Positions 25,544-33,791 of a DNA stretch of 64,000 nt are shown in pieces (positions within the stretch are counted from its first letter, which is position 1; the number at the start of each line of letters is the position of its first letter). Origin of the DNA: Bradyrhizobium liaoningense (lineage in GTDB: Bacteria; Pseudomonadota; Alphaproteobacteria; Rhizobiales; Xanthobacteraceae); assembly GCF_018130825.1 (NCBI RefSeq), contig NZ_JAFCJS010000009.1, positions 62,001 through 126,000 of the forward strand. Reading direction: 5' to 3'. The translations under genes were made by a program, and so were the position numbers. The notes under the pieces were generated by a model. The model made no database searches. It was given only the letters and a program-made list of their open reading frames with translations, and was not told the origin of the DNA.

Positions 25544-26317
25544 TTAGCGCTCGACGAAGGCCTTCTCGATCACGAAATGACCGGGCTTGTTGCCGGACCC
25601 TTCGATGAAGTCGCGGCCCTCGAACATCACCTTGAGCTCTTCGAGCATCGCCGGGCTGCCGCACATCATGATGCGGTCGGTCGCGATGTCGAGCGGGCCC
25701 TGGCCGATGTCGTTGAAGATCTGCTCGGAGTTGATGAGGTCGGTGATGCGGCCGCGGTTCCTGAAGGGCTCGCGGGTCACGGTCGGATAGTAGATGAGCT
25801 TGTCGGCGAGCAGCTCGCCGAACAGCTCGTCCTCGCGCAGGGTCGCGACCAGCTTCTCGCCATAGGCGAGCTCGGAGACCTGGCGGCAGCCATGCACCAG
25901 CACGATGCTCTCGAACTGCTCGTAGACCTCGGGGTCCTTGATCAGGCTGGCGAAGGGCGCAAGGCCGGTGCCGGTCGAGAGCAGCATCAGCCGCTTGCCG
26001 GGAATGAGATTGTCGGTGATCAGGGTGCCGGTCGCCTTGCGGCCGACCAGGATGGTGTCGCCTTCCTTGATCTTCTGGAGGCGCGAGGTGAGCGGACCGT
26101 CCTGCACCTTGATCGAGAAGAACTCGAGCTCTTCCTCGTGGTTGGCGCTCGCCATGCTGTAGGCGCGCAGCAGCGGTCGGCCGTCGACCTCGAGGCCGAT
26201 CATGGCGAACTGGCCGTTCTGGAACCGGAAGCCGGTATCGCGCGTGGCGCGGAAGCTGAACAGCGTGTCGGTCCAGTGGTGGACGGAAAGAACCTTCTCT
26301 CGGTAAAACGCGCTCAT
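25544..26317 (-). CDS. fpr: Ferredoxin--NADP+ reductase
   Basis: A 257-residue cytoplasmic flavoprotein of the bacterial Fpr type. FAD motif RAYSMAS, a second FAD/nucleotide stretch KATGTLITDNL, NADP motif STGTGLAPFAS and the characteristic C-terminus VIEKAFVER are present. It moves electrons between NADPH and ferredoxin or flavodoxin and supports oxidative-stress defence or iron-sulfur and nitrogen metabolism. ATG 26317 begins MSAFYREKVLSVHHW, as in relatives. A short inverted repeat (ATATTC-C-GAATAT) sits just upstream, over the ribosome-binding region. Confidence 0.95.
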   Translation of the reverse strand: MSAFYREKVLSVHHWTDTLFSFRATRDTGFRFQNGQFAMIGLEVDGRPLLRAYSMASANHEEELEFFSIKVQDGPLTSRLQKIKEGDTILVGRKATGTLITDNLIPGKRLMLLSTGTGLAPFASLIKDPEVYEQFESIVLVHGCRQVSELAYGEKLVATLREDELFGELLADKLIYYPTVTREPFRNRGRITDLINSEQIFNDIGQGPLDIATDRIMMCGSPAMLEELKVMFEGRDFIEGSGNKPGHFVIEKAFVER

Positions 26318-26702
26318 GATTTTCGATATTCCGAATATTTGCGGTTTTAGGGCAAAAGCGTTACCCGGCCCTGAAATCGGGGCGGACACCATTGCCATGG
26401 CGGAGGATTTCGCGTGTGTGATCTACGCCATTGAGACCAATAATCAACCTCGTTTCGGATGCAATTGATGCCGATCAAACCGGCATTTGCAGCGGAAATG
26501 GCCGCATCATTAATGAATCTGCTGCCGGGCGCGGAAGAAGGGCAATTTCTTTTCCCGCCAAGGCTCGAATGCAGCACTTAATTTCCGTCGCGCTCGCGAG
26601 AATTTCATTAAGAATAGCTCTGATTTTCATCCCGGTATGGCGCCGATTCCCGCATTTTTGCGGCTTTTGGCGCCAGGAACGACTGACGAGTGACTAAAGC
26701 AG
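26318..26702. other. Intergenic region with 13-bp inverted repeat at 26326-26338
   Basis: 385 bp without a gene, between the divergent fpr and ATP-grasp genes, with a lower GC content than the surroundings (26420-26660). ATATTC-C-GAATAT at 26326-26338 is a perfect 6-bp inverted repeat, 9-21 bases before the fpr ATG, where a repressor could block transcription or translation. No other structure is convincing. Confidence 0.5.
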
Positions 26703-27503
26703 ATGGCTGGCAGCGAGCGGATCTTCGTCCAGGCGATCAGGCGCTACTGCGCCCGGCATGGCATCGCGGTCGATGTCCGCGCCGGCGGCTGGCTGATCGC
26801 GATGCACCTCGACGAGACGCGCCGCTTCGCCTTCGGCTACGACATCGGCCTCAACAGCGCGATTGCGCATCGCCTCGCCAACGACAAATCGGCGACCGCC
26901 GAGGCGCTGACGCTGGCGGACGTGCCGTGCATTCCGCATCAGCTCTTCCTCAACCCGCGGCTGGGCGTGCACGTCGCCGGCCCGGGCTGGCATGAAGCGA
27001 TGCTGGCGCTGCTCACGCGGAATCCGCAAGGCATCGTGGTGAAGCCGAACGAGGGGACATCGGGGCGCTCGGTATTCAAGGTGACGGCGGCGGCGGAGCT
27101 CGACCACGCGGCCCGCGAGGTCTTTTCGATGAGCGCGGGGCTCGTGATCTCGCCCTATGTCGCGATCGAGGAGGAGGTCCGCGTGGTGCTGCTCGATGAC
27201 GTGCCCCTCGTCGTCTACAGCAAGCAGCGTGGCTCGGACTGGCGGCACAATCTCGATGCAGGCGCAAAGCCGGTGCTCATCGAGGACGGCGAGGTCCGCA
27301 CGGCTTGCGTGAAGCTCGCGACCGATGCCGCACGCGCCATCGGCATCGTCTTCGCATCCGTCGACGTGGTCCGCGTCGATGGCACCTGGCGCGTGCTCGA
27401 GATCAACTCCGGCGTGATGATGGAAGCGCTGGCGAAGCTGCACCCGGAGTTGGTCCAGGCGGCGTATGACGCGGCACTGGATCGGGTGTTTGGGGAAAGA
27501 TAG
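26703..27503 (+). CDS. ATP-grasp family protein (RimK-like)
   Basis: A 266-residue cytoplasmic protein. ATP-grasp signatures: GIVVKPNEGTSGRSVFKV (nucleotide-binding lysine and flexible loop), the hinge stretch LVISPYVAIEEEVRVVLLDD, and EINSGVMMEAL with the Mg-binding Glu/Asn. It would ligate a carboxylate to an amine or thiol using ATP; substrates are unknown. The ribosome-binding site is weak. It is transcribed alone and followed by a palindromic repeat. Confidence 0.82.
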   Translation: MAGSERIFVQAIRRYCARHGIAVDVRAGGWLIAMHLDETRRFAFGYDIGLNSAIAHRLANDKSATAEALTLADVPCIPHQLFLNPRLGVHVAGPGWHEAMLALLTRNPQGIVVKPNEGTSGRSVFKVTAAAELDHAAREVFSMSAGLVISPYVAIEEEVRVVLLDDVPLVVYSKQRGSDWRHNLDAGAKPVLIEDGEVRTACVKLATDAARAIGIVFASVDVVRVDGTWRVLEINSGVMMEALAKLHPELVQAAYDAALDRVFGER

Positions 27504-27520
27504 CAGCCGCGACGCAGGTG

Positions 27521-27679
27521 CCCACCCTCCCCTGGAGGGGGAGGGTCGGCTCGCAGCGCGTCAGCGATGCGAGACGGGGTGGGGTGAAAGTCTCTCCACC
27601 GAAGCGGTGCCCGTGCGGAGAGATCACCCCACCCCGCTCGCGCTACGCGCGATCGACACTCCCCCTCCAGGGGAGGGTA
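27521..27679. repeat. Intergenic palindromic repeat (CCCTCCCCTGGAGGGG type)
   Basis: Two inverted arms: ACCCTCCCCTGGAGGGGGAG at the left and CTCCCCCTCCAGGGGAGGGT at the right, with inner GGGGTGGGGTGA / TCACCCCACCCC. It lies between the convergent ATP-grasp and binding-protein genes. The type is similar to 47438-47580 in layout but not in sequence. Confidence 0.75.
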
Positions 27680-27691
27680 AGAAAGGCGCCC

Positions 27692-28609
27692 CTAATTATT
27701 CGCACTGGCCGAATCGTCCATCGACTTGAACGCTTCCTCCAGCTGCAGGGAGATCGGCACGTTCAGACGTTCGCCGGTCGGAAGCCGTGCGATGAACCAT
27801 TTGTTGTAGAGTGGGATGAGGTCCTGATTGGAGCCGAGCTTGCGGAAGGTACGATCGACCACCGCCGTCAGCTGCGGCTCGCCTTTCTTGAACATGATGC
27901 CGTAGGGATCGTAGGACAGATAGTCGCCGGTGACGCGGAACTTGTTCTGCGACTTGTGGCGCGCGATCAGGCCGAACAGCAGGATGTCGTCGGTTGCGAA
28001 CGCATCGGCCTTGCCGTCGACGAGGATCTGATACGACTGCTCGTGATCCGGCGAGGTGATGATGTTGAGGCCGAGCGAGAACTTCTTGTCCGCCGCCTGG
28101 ATCGCCTGCTCGTTGGTGGTGCCTTTCGTCACCACGATGGACTTGCCCTTCAGATCGGTCAGCGACTGGACGTTCGACGCCTTCGGCACCATCAGCTTGG
28201 TGCCGGCGACGAACATCAGGGGCGAGAAGGCGACGTGCTTGCCGCGCTCGGCATTGGCGGTGGTCGAGCCGCATTCCAGGTCGATCTTGTTCTGGAGCAC
28301 GGCGTCGATGCGGTCGTCCGAGGTGACCTTGACGTAGTCGATTTTGAGATTGGGATCGTCGACCTCGACGCCGATCTCCTCGACGATGGCCTCGCACAGT
28401 TCGAGGCTGTAGCCGATCGGACGACCCGACTGGTCGAGGAAGGAGAACGGCGGCGAGCTCTCGCGATAGCCCAGCCGCACGGTATGCGCTTTCTTGATGG
28501 CCGACAGCGTCGGGCTAAGCCCTTCGCTGCCGGTCTGCGCTGAGGCGCCGGCTGCCAGCAGACACGCTGCCAGAAACAGGCTGCCCGATATCGCCCATGA
28601 GCGGCGCAT
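27692..28609 (-). CDS. Amino-acid-type periplasmic binding protein (family 3)
   Basis: A 305-residue protein with signal peptide (ISGSLFLAACLLAAGASA). The family-3 solute-binding fold shows LGYRESSPPFSFLDQSGRPI, the ligand Arg/Asp-type stretch DLECGSTTANAERGKHVAF, and DYLSYDPYGIMFKKG near the end. This pattern is that of glutamate/aspartate binding proteins (GltI group). No ABC permease or ATPase follows. Instead, 12 bp upstream in the same direction lies a sodium:dicarboxylate/amino-acid symporter, an unusual pairing. Confidence 0.88.
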   Translation of the reverse strand: MRRSWAISGSLFLAACLLAAGASAQTGSEGLSPTLSAIKKAHTVRLGYRESSPPFSFLDQSGRPIGYSLELCEAIVEEIGVEVDDPNLKIDYVKVTSDDRIDAVLQNKIDLECGSTTANAERGKHVAFSPLMFVAGTKLMVPKASNVQSLTDLKGKSIVVTKGTTNEQAIQAADKKFSLGLNIITSPDHEQSYQILVDGKADAFATDDILLFGLIARHKSQNKFRVTGDYLSYDPYGIMFKKGEPQLTAVVDRTFRKLGSNQDLIPLYNKWFIARLPTGERLNVPISLQLEEAFKSMDDSASANN

Positions 28610-28621
28610 GATGCACCTCCG

Positions 28622-29917
28622 TCAATGGCCGGCCATCGCGGGCAATTCGCCAGGCACCATGTCCGGCGTCGCCACCTCGCCCGGTCCGAGCTCGTGCTCG
28701 GGCCCAAGCTCGCCTTCCCACTTCGCGACCACGGCGGTCGCCAGCGAGTTGCCGATCACGTTGGTCGCGCTGCGCCCCATGTCGAGGAAGGTGTCGATGC
28801 CCATGATCATCAGGAGGCCCGCCTCGGGGATGCCGAACTGCGACAGCGTCGAGGCGATCACGACAAGGGAGGCGCGCGGCACGCCGGCGACGCCCTTCGA
28901 GGTGATCATCAGGGTCGCGAGCATCGCCAGCTGCGTCGCGAGCGACATCTCGATGTGGTAGGTCTGCGCGATGAAGATGCTGGCGAAAGTGCAGTACATC
29001 ATCGTGCCGTCGAGATTGAAGGAGTAGCCGAGCGGCAGCACGAAGCTCGAGATCCGCGACGAGGCGCCGAACTTGGTCAAGCCCTCCAGCGTCTTCGGAT
29101 AGGCCGCTTCCGAGCTCGCGGTCGAGAACGCGATCATCAGCGGTTCGCGGATCAGCTTCAGAAGATGGCTGTAGCGCGGCCCGATCACGAGGAAGCCGAC
29201 GACCATCAGGATGACCCAGAGGATGGCGAGCGCGAGATAGAAACCGCCCATGAAGACGACGAGCTTCCACAGCACGCCGAGGCCGTTCTTGGCGACGGTG
29301 GCGGTGATGGCGGCCCACACCGCGAGCGGCGCGAACAGCATCACATAGCTCGTCACCTTGAGCATGATGTGGGCGACGTCGTCGATCATCGCCAGGATCG
29401 GCTTCGACCGCTCGGGCATCGAGCCCATCGCCACCGAGAAGAACACGGCGAAGATCACGATCTGGAGGATCTCGTTCTGCGCCATCGCGTCCGCGATCGA
29501 GGTCGGGATCAGATGGGTCAGGAATTTCTCGATCGAAAAGGCCGAGACCGGCAGGCCGGTCGATTGTCCCGCCTGCGGCAGCGTGCCGGGGAAGTTCGCG
29601 CCGGGCTGAAGCAGGTTGACCATGACGAGACCGAGCAGCAGCGACACGAAGGAGGCGCTGACGAACCAGCCCATGGTCTTGGCGAAGATGCGCCCGAGCC
29701 GCGAACCGCTTCCCATATGCGCGATGCCGCCGACGAGGGTCGCGAACACCAACGGCGCGATGATCATCTTGATCAGGCGCAGGAACATCATGGCGATCAG
29801 GTTGATGGAGGAGGCCCATTCGGCGCGTGTGTCGGGCAGGAAGTTGAAGATCGCCGCCCCCATGACGATGCCCAGCACCATCGCGGCCAGAATGTATTGC
29901 GTAAACCTGTTCGACAT
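28622..29917 (-). CDS. Sodium/proton:acidic amino acid or dicarboxylate symporter (DAACS)
   Basis: A 431-residue inner-membrane transporter of the DctA/GltP family. The hairpin serine motif (FSTASSEAAYP), the NMDGT-like motif (NLDGTMMY) and the substrate helix IDTFLDMGRSATNVIGN are present. In the last, the Asp..Arg pair (DMGR) and Asn align with the residues that bind the amino acid in archaeal GltPh, favouring aspartate or glutamate over plain C4-dicarboxylates (inference). It is the first gene of a two-gene operon with the binding protein downstream. Confidence 0.92.
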   Translation of the reverse strand: MSNRFTQYILAAMVLGIVMGAAIFNFLPDTRAEWASSINLIAMMFLRLIKMIIAPLVFATLVGGIAHMGSGSRLGRIFAKTMGWFVSASFVSLLLGLVMVNLLQPGANFPGTLPQAGQSTGLPVSAFSIEKFLTHLIPTSIADAMAQNEILQIVIFAVFFSVAMGSMPERSKPILAMIDDVAHIMLKVTSYVMLFAPLAVWAAITATVAKNGLGVLWKLVVFMGGFYLALAILWVILMVVGFLVIGPRYSHLLKLIREPLMIAFSTASSEAAYPKTLEGLTKFGASSRISSFVLPLGYSFNLDGTMMYCTFASIFIAQTYHIEMSLATQLAMLATLMITSKGVAGVPRASLVVIASTLSQFGIPEAGLLMIMGIDTFLDMGRSATNVIGNSLATAVVAKWEGELGPEHELGPGEVATPDMVPGELPAMAGH

Positions 29918-30130
29918 TGAACGACCCCCACTAACACCGGCCGCTTCATGATGTCGCAGATATGACGATCACGCAACACGCTTGGCGAGCGATCGCGTTG
30001 GCCGGATGTTCCCGTTGTGAAACGACCCTCCGCGATCTAGCCTTCATGCAGCGCACAACGAATGCGGCTTGCACGTTTTCTTTGCGGCGGCTGCATCAAT
30101 AATCGTCAAACAAATGAAGAGGGAAACGCC

Positions 30131-31138
30131 ATGAGCGGCAACACCAATCGCCAGATTCTGCTGGTGGAGAAGCCCAGCGGCAAACTCGGTCCTGAACATT
30201 TCAAGATGATCGAGGGCGCGATGCCGGAGCCGAAGGACGGCGAGGCCTTGCTGCGCGTGCGATACATCTCGCTCGACGCCGCCAACCGGGCCTGGATGCA
30301 CGGCGCGACCTATCGTTCGGCCGTCGAAGCCAACAGCGTGATGGCCGGCGGCGCCATCGCCGAGGTCGTGAGCTCAAAGGCAATGGGGCTTGCGGCAGGC
30401 GACATCGTGTTCGGCGACACCGGCTGGCAGGAATATGCCGCGGTGCCGGCGAAGCATCTGACCAAGATGCCGAAGCTCGAGCCGATGACGCATCTGCTCA
30501 GCGTGTTCGGCATCGCCGGCCTCACCGCCTATTTCGGCCTGCTGGAGGTCGGCAAGCCCAAGGAGAGCGAGACGGTTGTGGTCTCGGCAGCCGCGGGATC
30601 GGTCGGCTCGATCGTCGGACAGATCGCCAAGATCAAGGGATGTCGCGTCATCGGCATCGCCGGCGGTGCCGACAAGTGCCACTGGCTGACCTCCGAGCTC
30701 GGCTTCGATGCCGCCGTCGACTACAAGGACGGCGCGGTGTTCAAGGCGCTGCGCGCGGCTGCGCCGAAGGGAATCGATGTCTATTTCGACAATGTCGGCG
30801 GCGACATTCTGGAAGCATGCCTGCCTCAAATGAACAATTACGGCCGCATCGCCTGCTGCGGTGCGATCTCGCAATATGACGGCGCACCCTCCGCGCACGG
30901 TCCGCGCGGCGTGCCTGGGCTGATCGTGGTGAAGCGGCTGGTGATGCAGGGCTTCATCGTGATGGACTACATGAAGGACAGCCAGCGTGCACTCGCCGAT
31001 CTCCAGGCCTGGGTGAAATCCGGCAAGCTGAAGGTGCAGGAGGACATCATCGATGGCCTCGAGAACACGCCGAAAGCGCTGATCGGATTGCTCGCGGGCG
31101 AGAACCGCGGCAAGCGCATGGTGAAGCTTACGACCTAA
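30131..31138 (+). CDS. NADP-dependent medium-chain oxidoreductase (CurA-like)
   Basis: A 335-residue cytoplasmic zinc-independent MDR enzyme. The nucleotide-binding motif is VSAAAGSVGSIVGQIAK, followed by CRVIGIAGGADK. The family stretch YFDNVGGDILEACLPQMNNY and a C-terminal LENTPKALIGLLAGENRGK are present. Members reduce double bonds of enones or aldehydes (curcumin reductase, leukotriene B4 dehydrogenase, 2-alkenal reductase). The natural substrate is unknown. ATG 30131 follows GAAGAGGG at good spacing. Confidence 0.92.
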   Translation: MSGNTNRQILLVEKPSGKLGPEHFKMIEGAMPEPKDGEALLRVRYISLDAANRAWMHGATYRSAVEANSVMAGGAIAEVVSSKAMGLAAGDIVFGDTGWQEYAAVPAKHLTKMPKLEPMTHLLSVFGIAGLTAYFGLLEVGKPKESETVVVSAAAGSVGSIVGQIAKIKGCRVIGIAGGADKCHWLTSELGFDAAVDYKDGAVFKALRAAAPKGIDVYFDNVGGDILEACLPQMNNYGRIACCGAISQYDGAPSAHGPRGVPGLIVVKRLVMQGFIVMDYMKDSQRALADLQAWVKSGKLKVQEDIIDGLENTPKALIGLLAGENRGKRMVKLTT

Positions 31139-31286
31139 TCACGTCGCAATTGCACTGACATTATCTACTTGCGGTAGAGGCCAAAGCGGCCAAAGATACC
31201 GCTCGCGAGGCATCACTCGCGACGATTGCGCTTGCATACCTTTTTGAAAATTGTCGGCATGACCGACAGGGCAGGAATTCACTCAG

Positions 31287-32090
31287 ATGTTCAACACGTT
31301 GAAACATGCCTCAACGCGCACCGCGTTGCTTGCCGCAACTCTCTTCGCAACTGCAACAGGCGCATTCGCACAAGCGCCGACCGAGGCCCAGAAGAGCGCC
31401 ATCCGCTCCGCATGCCGCTCGGACTTCATGGCGCATTGCTCGAGCGTGACGCCCGGCGGCGTTGAAGCCTTTCAATGCCTTGCCAAGAACATGTCCAGCC
31501 TGTCGTCGGGATGCCAGGCCGCGGTTCGCGCGGTCGAGCCGGCAGCCGCGCCGAAGACCGAAGCGGCGCCTGCCAAATCCGAACCTGCAAAGACGGAAGC
31601 CGAGCCCGCGGCCAAACCGGCAGCGGCAGCCGCCTCGAAAGCGGCAGCGCCAAAGCAGCCGAGCAGCGCGCAGGTGTCCGCGATCAAGAGCGCCTGCCGC
31701 GGCGACTACCCCAAGGTCTGCGCCGGCGTGCCGCCGGGCGGCGCGCCGGCGCTCGAATGTCTGGAGAAGAACAAGGCGAAGGTGTCGGCGGGCTGCGCCA
31801 AGGCCGTGAATGCGGCTTCGGGCGGCGGTACGGCGGCGGCCGCGCCCGCTGCCGGTGCAGCACCGGCTGCAGCGGCGACGCCTGCCGCGGCACCGGCCGT
31901 GATCGTGCTGCGCCCATTGCTGCCGCGCGAAGAACTGTTCATCGTCCGGTCGGCCTGCGGCGCCGACATCCGCACGCTCTGCGCCGGCGTCGCGCCCGGC
32001 GGCGGCCGCATCATCCAGTGCATTTCCAACAACGCCGCCTCACTGTCGCCGGCGTGCAAGGACGTGCTCGCCCCGTTCGCCGCACGTTGA
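31287..32090 (+). CDS. Exported cysteine-rich-repeat protein (three repeats)
   Basis: A 267-residue protein with signal peptide to about AFAQ (residue 28). Three cysteine-rich repeats of the GLG1/Cys-rich type follow: SACRSDFMAHCSSVTPGGVE…CLAKN…GC; SACRGDYPKVCAGVPPGGAP…CLEKN…GC; SACGADIRTLCAGVAPGGGR…CISNN…AC. Two Ala/Pro/Lys-rich linkers separate them. Each repeat carries four cysteines, probably two disulfides formed in the periplasm. The role of bacterial members is unknown. Proline/alanine linkers suggest an extended protein between membrane and wall. Confidence 0.85.
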   Translation: MFNTLKHASTRTALLAATLFATATGAFAQAPTEAQKSAIRSACRSDFMAHCSSVTPGGVEAFQCLAKNMSSLSSGCQAAVRAVEPAAAPKTEAAPAKSEPAKTEAEPAAKPAAAAASKAAAPKQPSSAQVSAIKSACRGDYPKVCAGVPPGGAPALECLEKNKAKVSAGCAKAVNAASGGGTAAAAPAAGAAPAAAATPAAAPAVIVLRPLLPREELFIVRSACGADIRTLCAGVAPGGGRIIQCISNNAASLSPACKDVLAPFAAR

Positions 32091-32098
32091 GGCAGGGC

Positions 32099-32126
32099 AT
32101 GATCACGTGCCAAGGCGCGTGATCAT
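32099..32126. terminator. Strong hairpin after Cys-rich protein gene
   Basis: ATGATCACGTGC (32099-32110), loop CAAG, GCGCGTGATCAT (32115-32126): a 12-bp stem with one T-G pair. It begins 9 bp after the stop codon. There is no T-run, so it may act with Rho or stabilise the mRNA end. Confidence 0.5.
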
Positions 32127-32220
32127 CACGGAGCGTCGCGCGAATGAATTTTCGCGCGGCTGCGGCGACAAACCATTTGCAAACATCCGATTTCAATCAC
32201 GACAAGACCGGGAGAAAGAC

Positions 32221-32436
32221 ATGCGTTCGTTGCTGCTGATCGCTTCCGCGCTGCTCGCCTTCGCCGCGACCATGACGTTCGAGGCCACCGACGCCAATGC
32301 GGTGGTGTGCGCCCGCGGCGTCTATCGCGCCGGTTGCGCCGGGCCGAACGCGGCCGTCGTCGTCCGCAAGCCGGTTCCCGTGGTCCGGTGTACCAGGGTG
32401 CTGGTGAACGGCGTCTACGTAAAACGCTGCGTCTGA
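32221..32436 (+). CDS. Small exported cysteine-containing protein
   Basis: A 71-residue protein with signal peptide MRSLLLIASALLAFAATMTF continuing to ANA. The mature part is short: VVCARGVYRAGCAGPNAAVV … VRCTRVLVNGVYVKRCV, with four cysteines that could make two disulfides. Similar short exported proteins occur widely in Bradyrhizobium without known function. GGGAGAAAG precedes the ATG at good spacing. Confidence 0.78.
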   Translation: MRSLLLIASALLAFAATMTFEATDANAVVCARGVYRAGCAGPNAAVVVRKPVPVVRCTRVLVNGVYVKRCV

Positions 32437-32587
32437 CCCCCGGGTGGTCAATCCGGCGCGGTTTGGCTATGTTCGCGAATGAGGATTTTGGACACGCGCA
32501 AAGCGTGGGTCCGAAAGCGAGCTTCGGCGTGCCGGCCTTGCCGATAATTCCGCTGGCGCCGGACGTCGGAGCACATTAGTCTACCCC

Positions 32588-32610
32588 TAGATAGTAAGTA
32601 TACTGTCAAT
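32588..32610. promoter_or_regulatory. Predicted MarR operator 1
   Basis: 23-bp site containing the palindrome AGTATACT (32597-32604) and ending AGTATACTGTCAAT. It matches 36857-36879 at 21 of 23 positions. It ends 14 bp before the TTG start of the FAD hydroxylase gene, directly upstream of the AGGGAGG ribosome-binding site. That fits a repressor site over the start of transcription. Confidence 0.75.
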
Positions 32611-32624
32611 TAGGGAGGCAGACG

Positions 32625-33791
32625 TTGCGGATCGCCGTGATTGGCGGGGGGCCCGGCGGGCTCTACTTCGCCTATCTCTGGAAGAAGCGTCACCCCGAGG
32701 ATCAAGTCGACCTGTTCGAACAGAACCCGGCCGACGCGACCTGGGGCTTTGGCGTCGTGTTCTCCGACCAGGCCCTGGAGTTCCTGCGCGCCGACGACCC
32801 CGAAACGGTCGACGGGATCGCGCCGCATATGGAGCGCTGGGAGAACATCACGCTGAACCTCGGCGGCGACAGCATCGCCATCGACGGCGTCGGCTTCTCC
32901 TCGATCGGGCGGCTCGAGCTCTTGAGGTTCCTGCAGCAGCGCGCGCTCGATGCCGGCGTCACCCCGCGCTTCGACACGCCGGTTCACGGCGTCGACCAGC
33001 TCAACGGCCACGACCTGATCGTTGCCGCCGACGGGCTGAATTCGCTGGTGCGCCGCGCCTATGAGGGCGATTTCGGCACCTCGTTGTCCTACTCCTCCAA
33101 CAAGTTCGTCTGGTATGGGACGTCAAAACGCTTCGACACGCTGTCGCAGACCTTCGTGAAGACCGATCGCGGCGCCTTCAACGCGCATCACTACCGCTAT
33201 TCGCCGACCATGAGCACCTTCCTGGTCGAATGCGATTACGCGACCTGGCAGGCCTATGGCTTCGCCTACAAGGACGTCGAGCAGTCCAAGGGCGTGTGCG
33301 AGGAGGTGTTTGCCGACACGCTTGGCGGCCATTGCCTCGTCTCCAACAAATCGGTCTGGCGCAATTTCCCCTGGGTCTGGAACGAGCACTGGTCGTTCAA
33401 GAACATGGTGCTGATCGGCGACGCGCTGCACTCGGCCCATTTCTCGATCGGCTCGGGCACGCGGCTCGCGATCGAGGACGCGATCGCGCTGGTCAAGGCG
33501 CTGGAATCCGATGCGCATCTGACCACCGCGCTGCAGCGCTACCAGGCCGAGCGCAAGCCGGTGGTGCAGAAGCTCGTCAACGCGGCCCGCACCAGCGCCT
33601 TCTGGTACGAGCACTTCGCCCAGCACATGCAGCTTGACCTGATGGATTTCGCATACAGCTACATCACCCGCTCCGGGCGCATCGACGATGCACGCCTGCG
33701 CCACATGTCGCCGGCCTTCATGGCGCGTTACGAGGCCGCCAGGAATGGCGCAGGCGACGGCGGGGATGCGGCCAGCGAGGCGACCGCATGA
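32625..33791 (+). CDS. FAD-dependent aryl-CoA hydroxylase (salicylyl-CoA/aminobenzoyl-CoA type)
   Basis: A 388-residue flavoprotein monooxygenase. FAD motif VIGGGPGGLYFAYLWKKRHP is at the N-terminus, and the second FAD motif GDALHSAHFSIGSGTRLAIE is near residue 267. It resembles the N-terminal half of 2-aminobenzoyl-CoA monooxygenases and the SdgC-type salicylyl-CoA 5-hydroxylases. With a CoA ligase overlapping downstream and gentisate dioxygenase nearby, hydroxylation of salicylyl-CoA to gentisyl-CoA is the best guess; anthraniloyl-CoA is the alternative. The start is TTG 32625, six bases after AGGGAGG; MRIAVIGGG begins right there. Confidence 0.85.
   Translation: MRIAVIGGGPGGLYFAYLWKKRHPEDQVDLFEQNPADATWGFGVVFSDQALEFLRADDPETVDGIAPHMERWENITLNLGGDSIAIDGVGFSSIGRLELLRFLQQRALDAGVTPRFDTPVHGVDQLNGHDLIVAADGLNSLVRRAYEGDFGTSLSYSSNKFVWYGTSKRFDTLSQTFVKTDRGAFNAHHYRYSPTMSTFLVECDYATWQAYGFAYKDVEQSKGVCEEVFADTLGGHCLVSNKSVWRNFPWVWNEHWSFKNMVLIGDALHSAHFSIGSGTRLAIEDAIALVKALESDAHLTTALQRYQAERKPVVQKLVNAARTSAFWYEHFAQHMQLDLMDFAYSYITRSGRIDDARLRHMSPAFMARYEAARNGAGDGGDAASEATA

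Noticed and set aside
27521..27679. CRISPR-like repeated structure
   Set aside because: It is one inverted pair of arms, without regularly spaced direct repeats and without cas genes.
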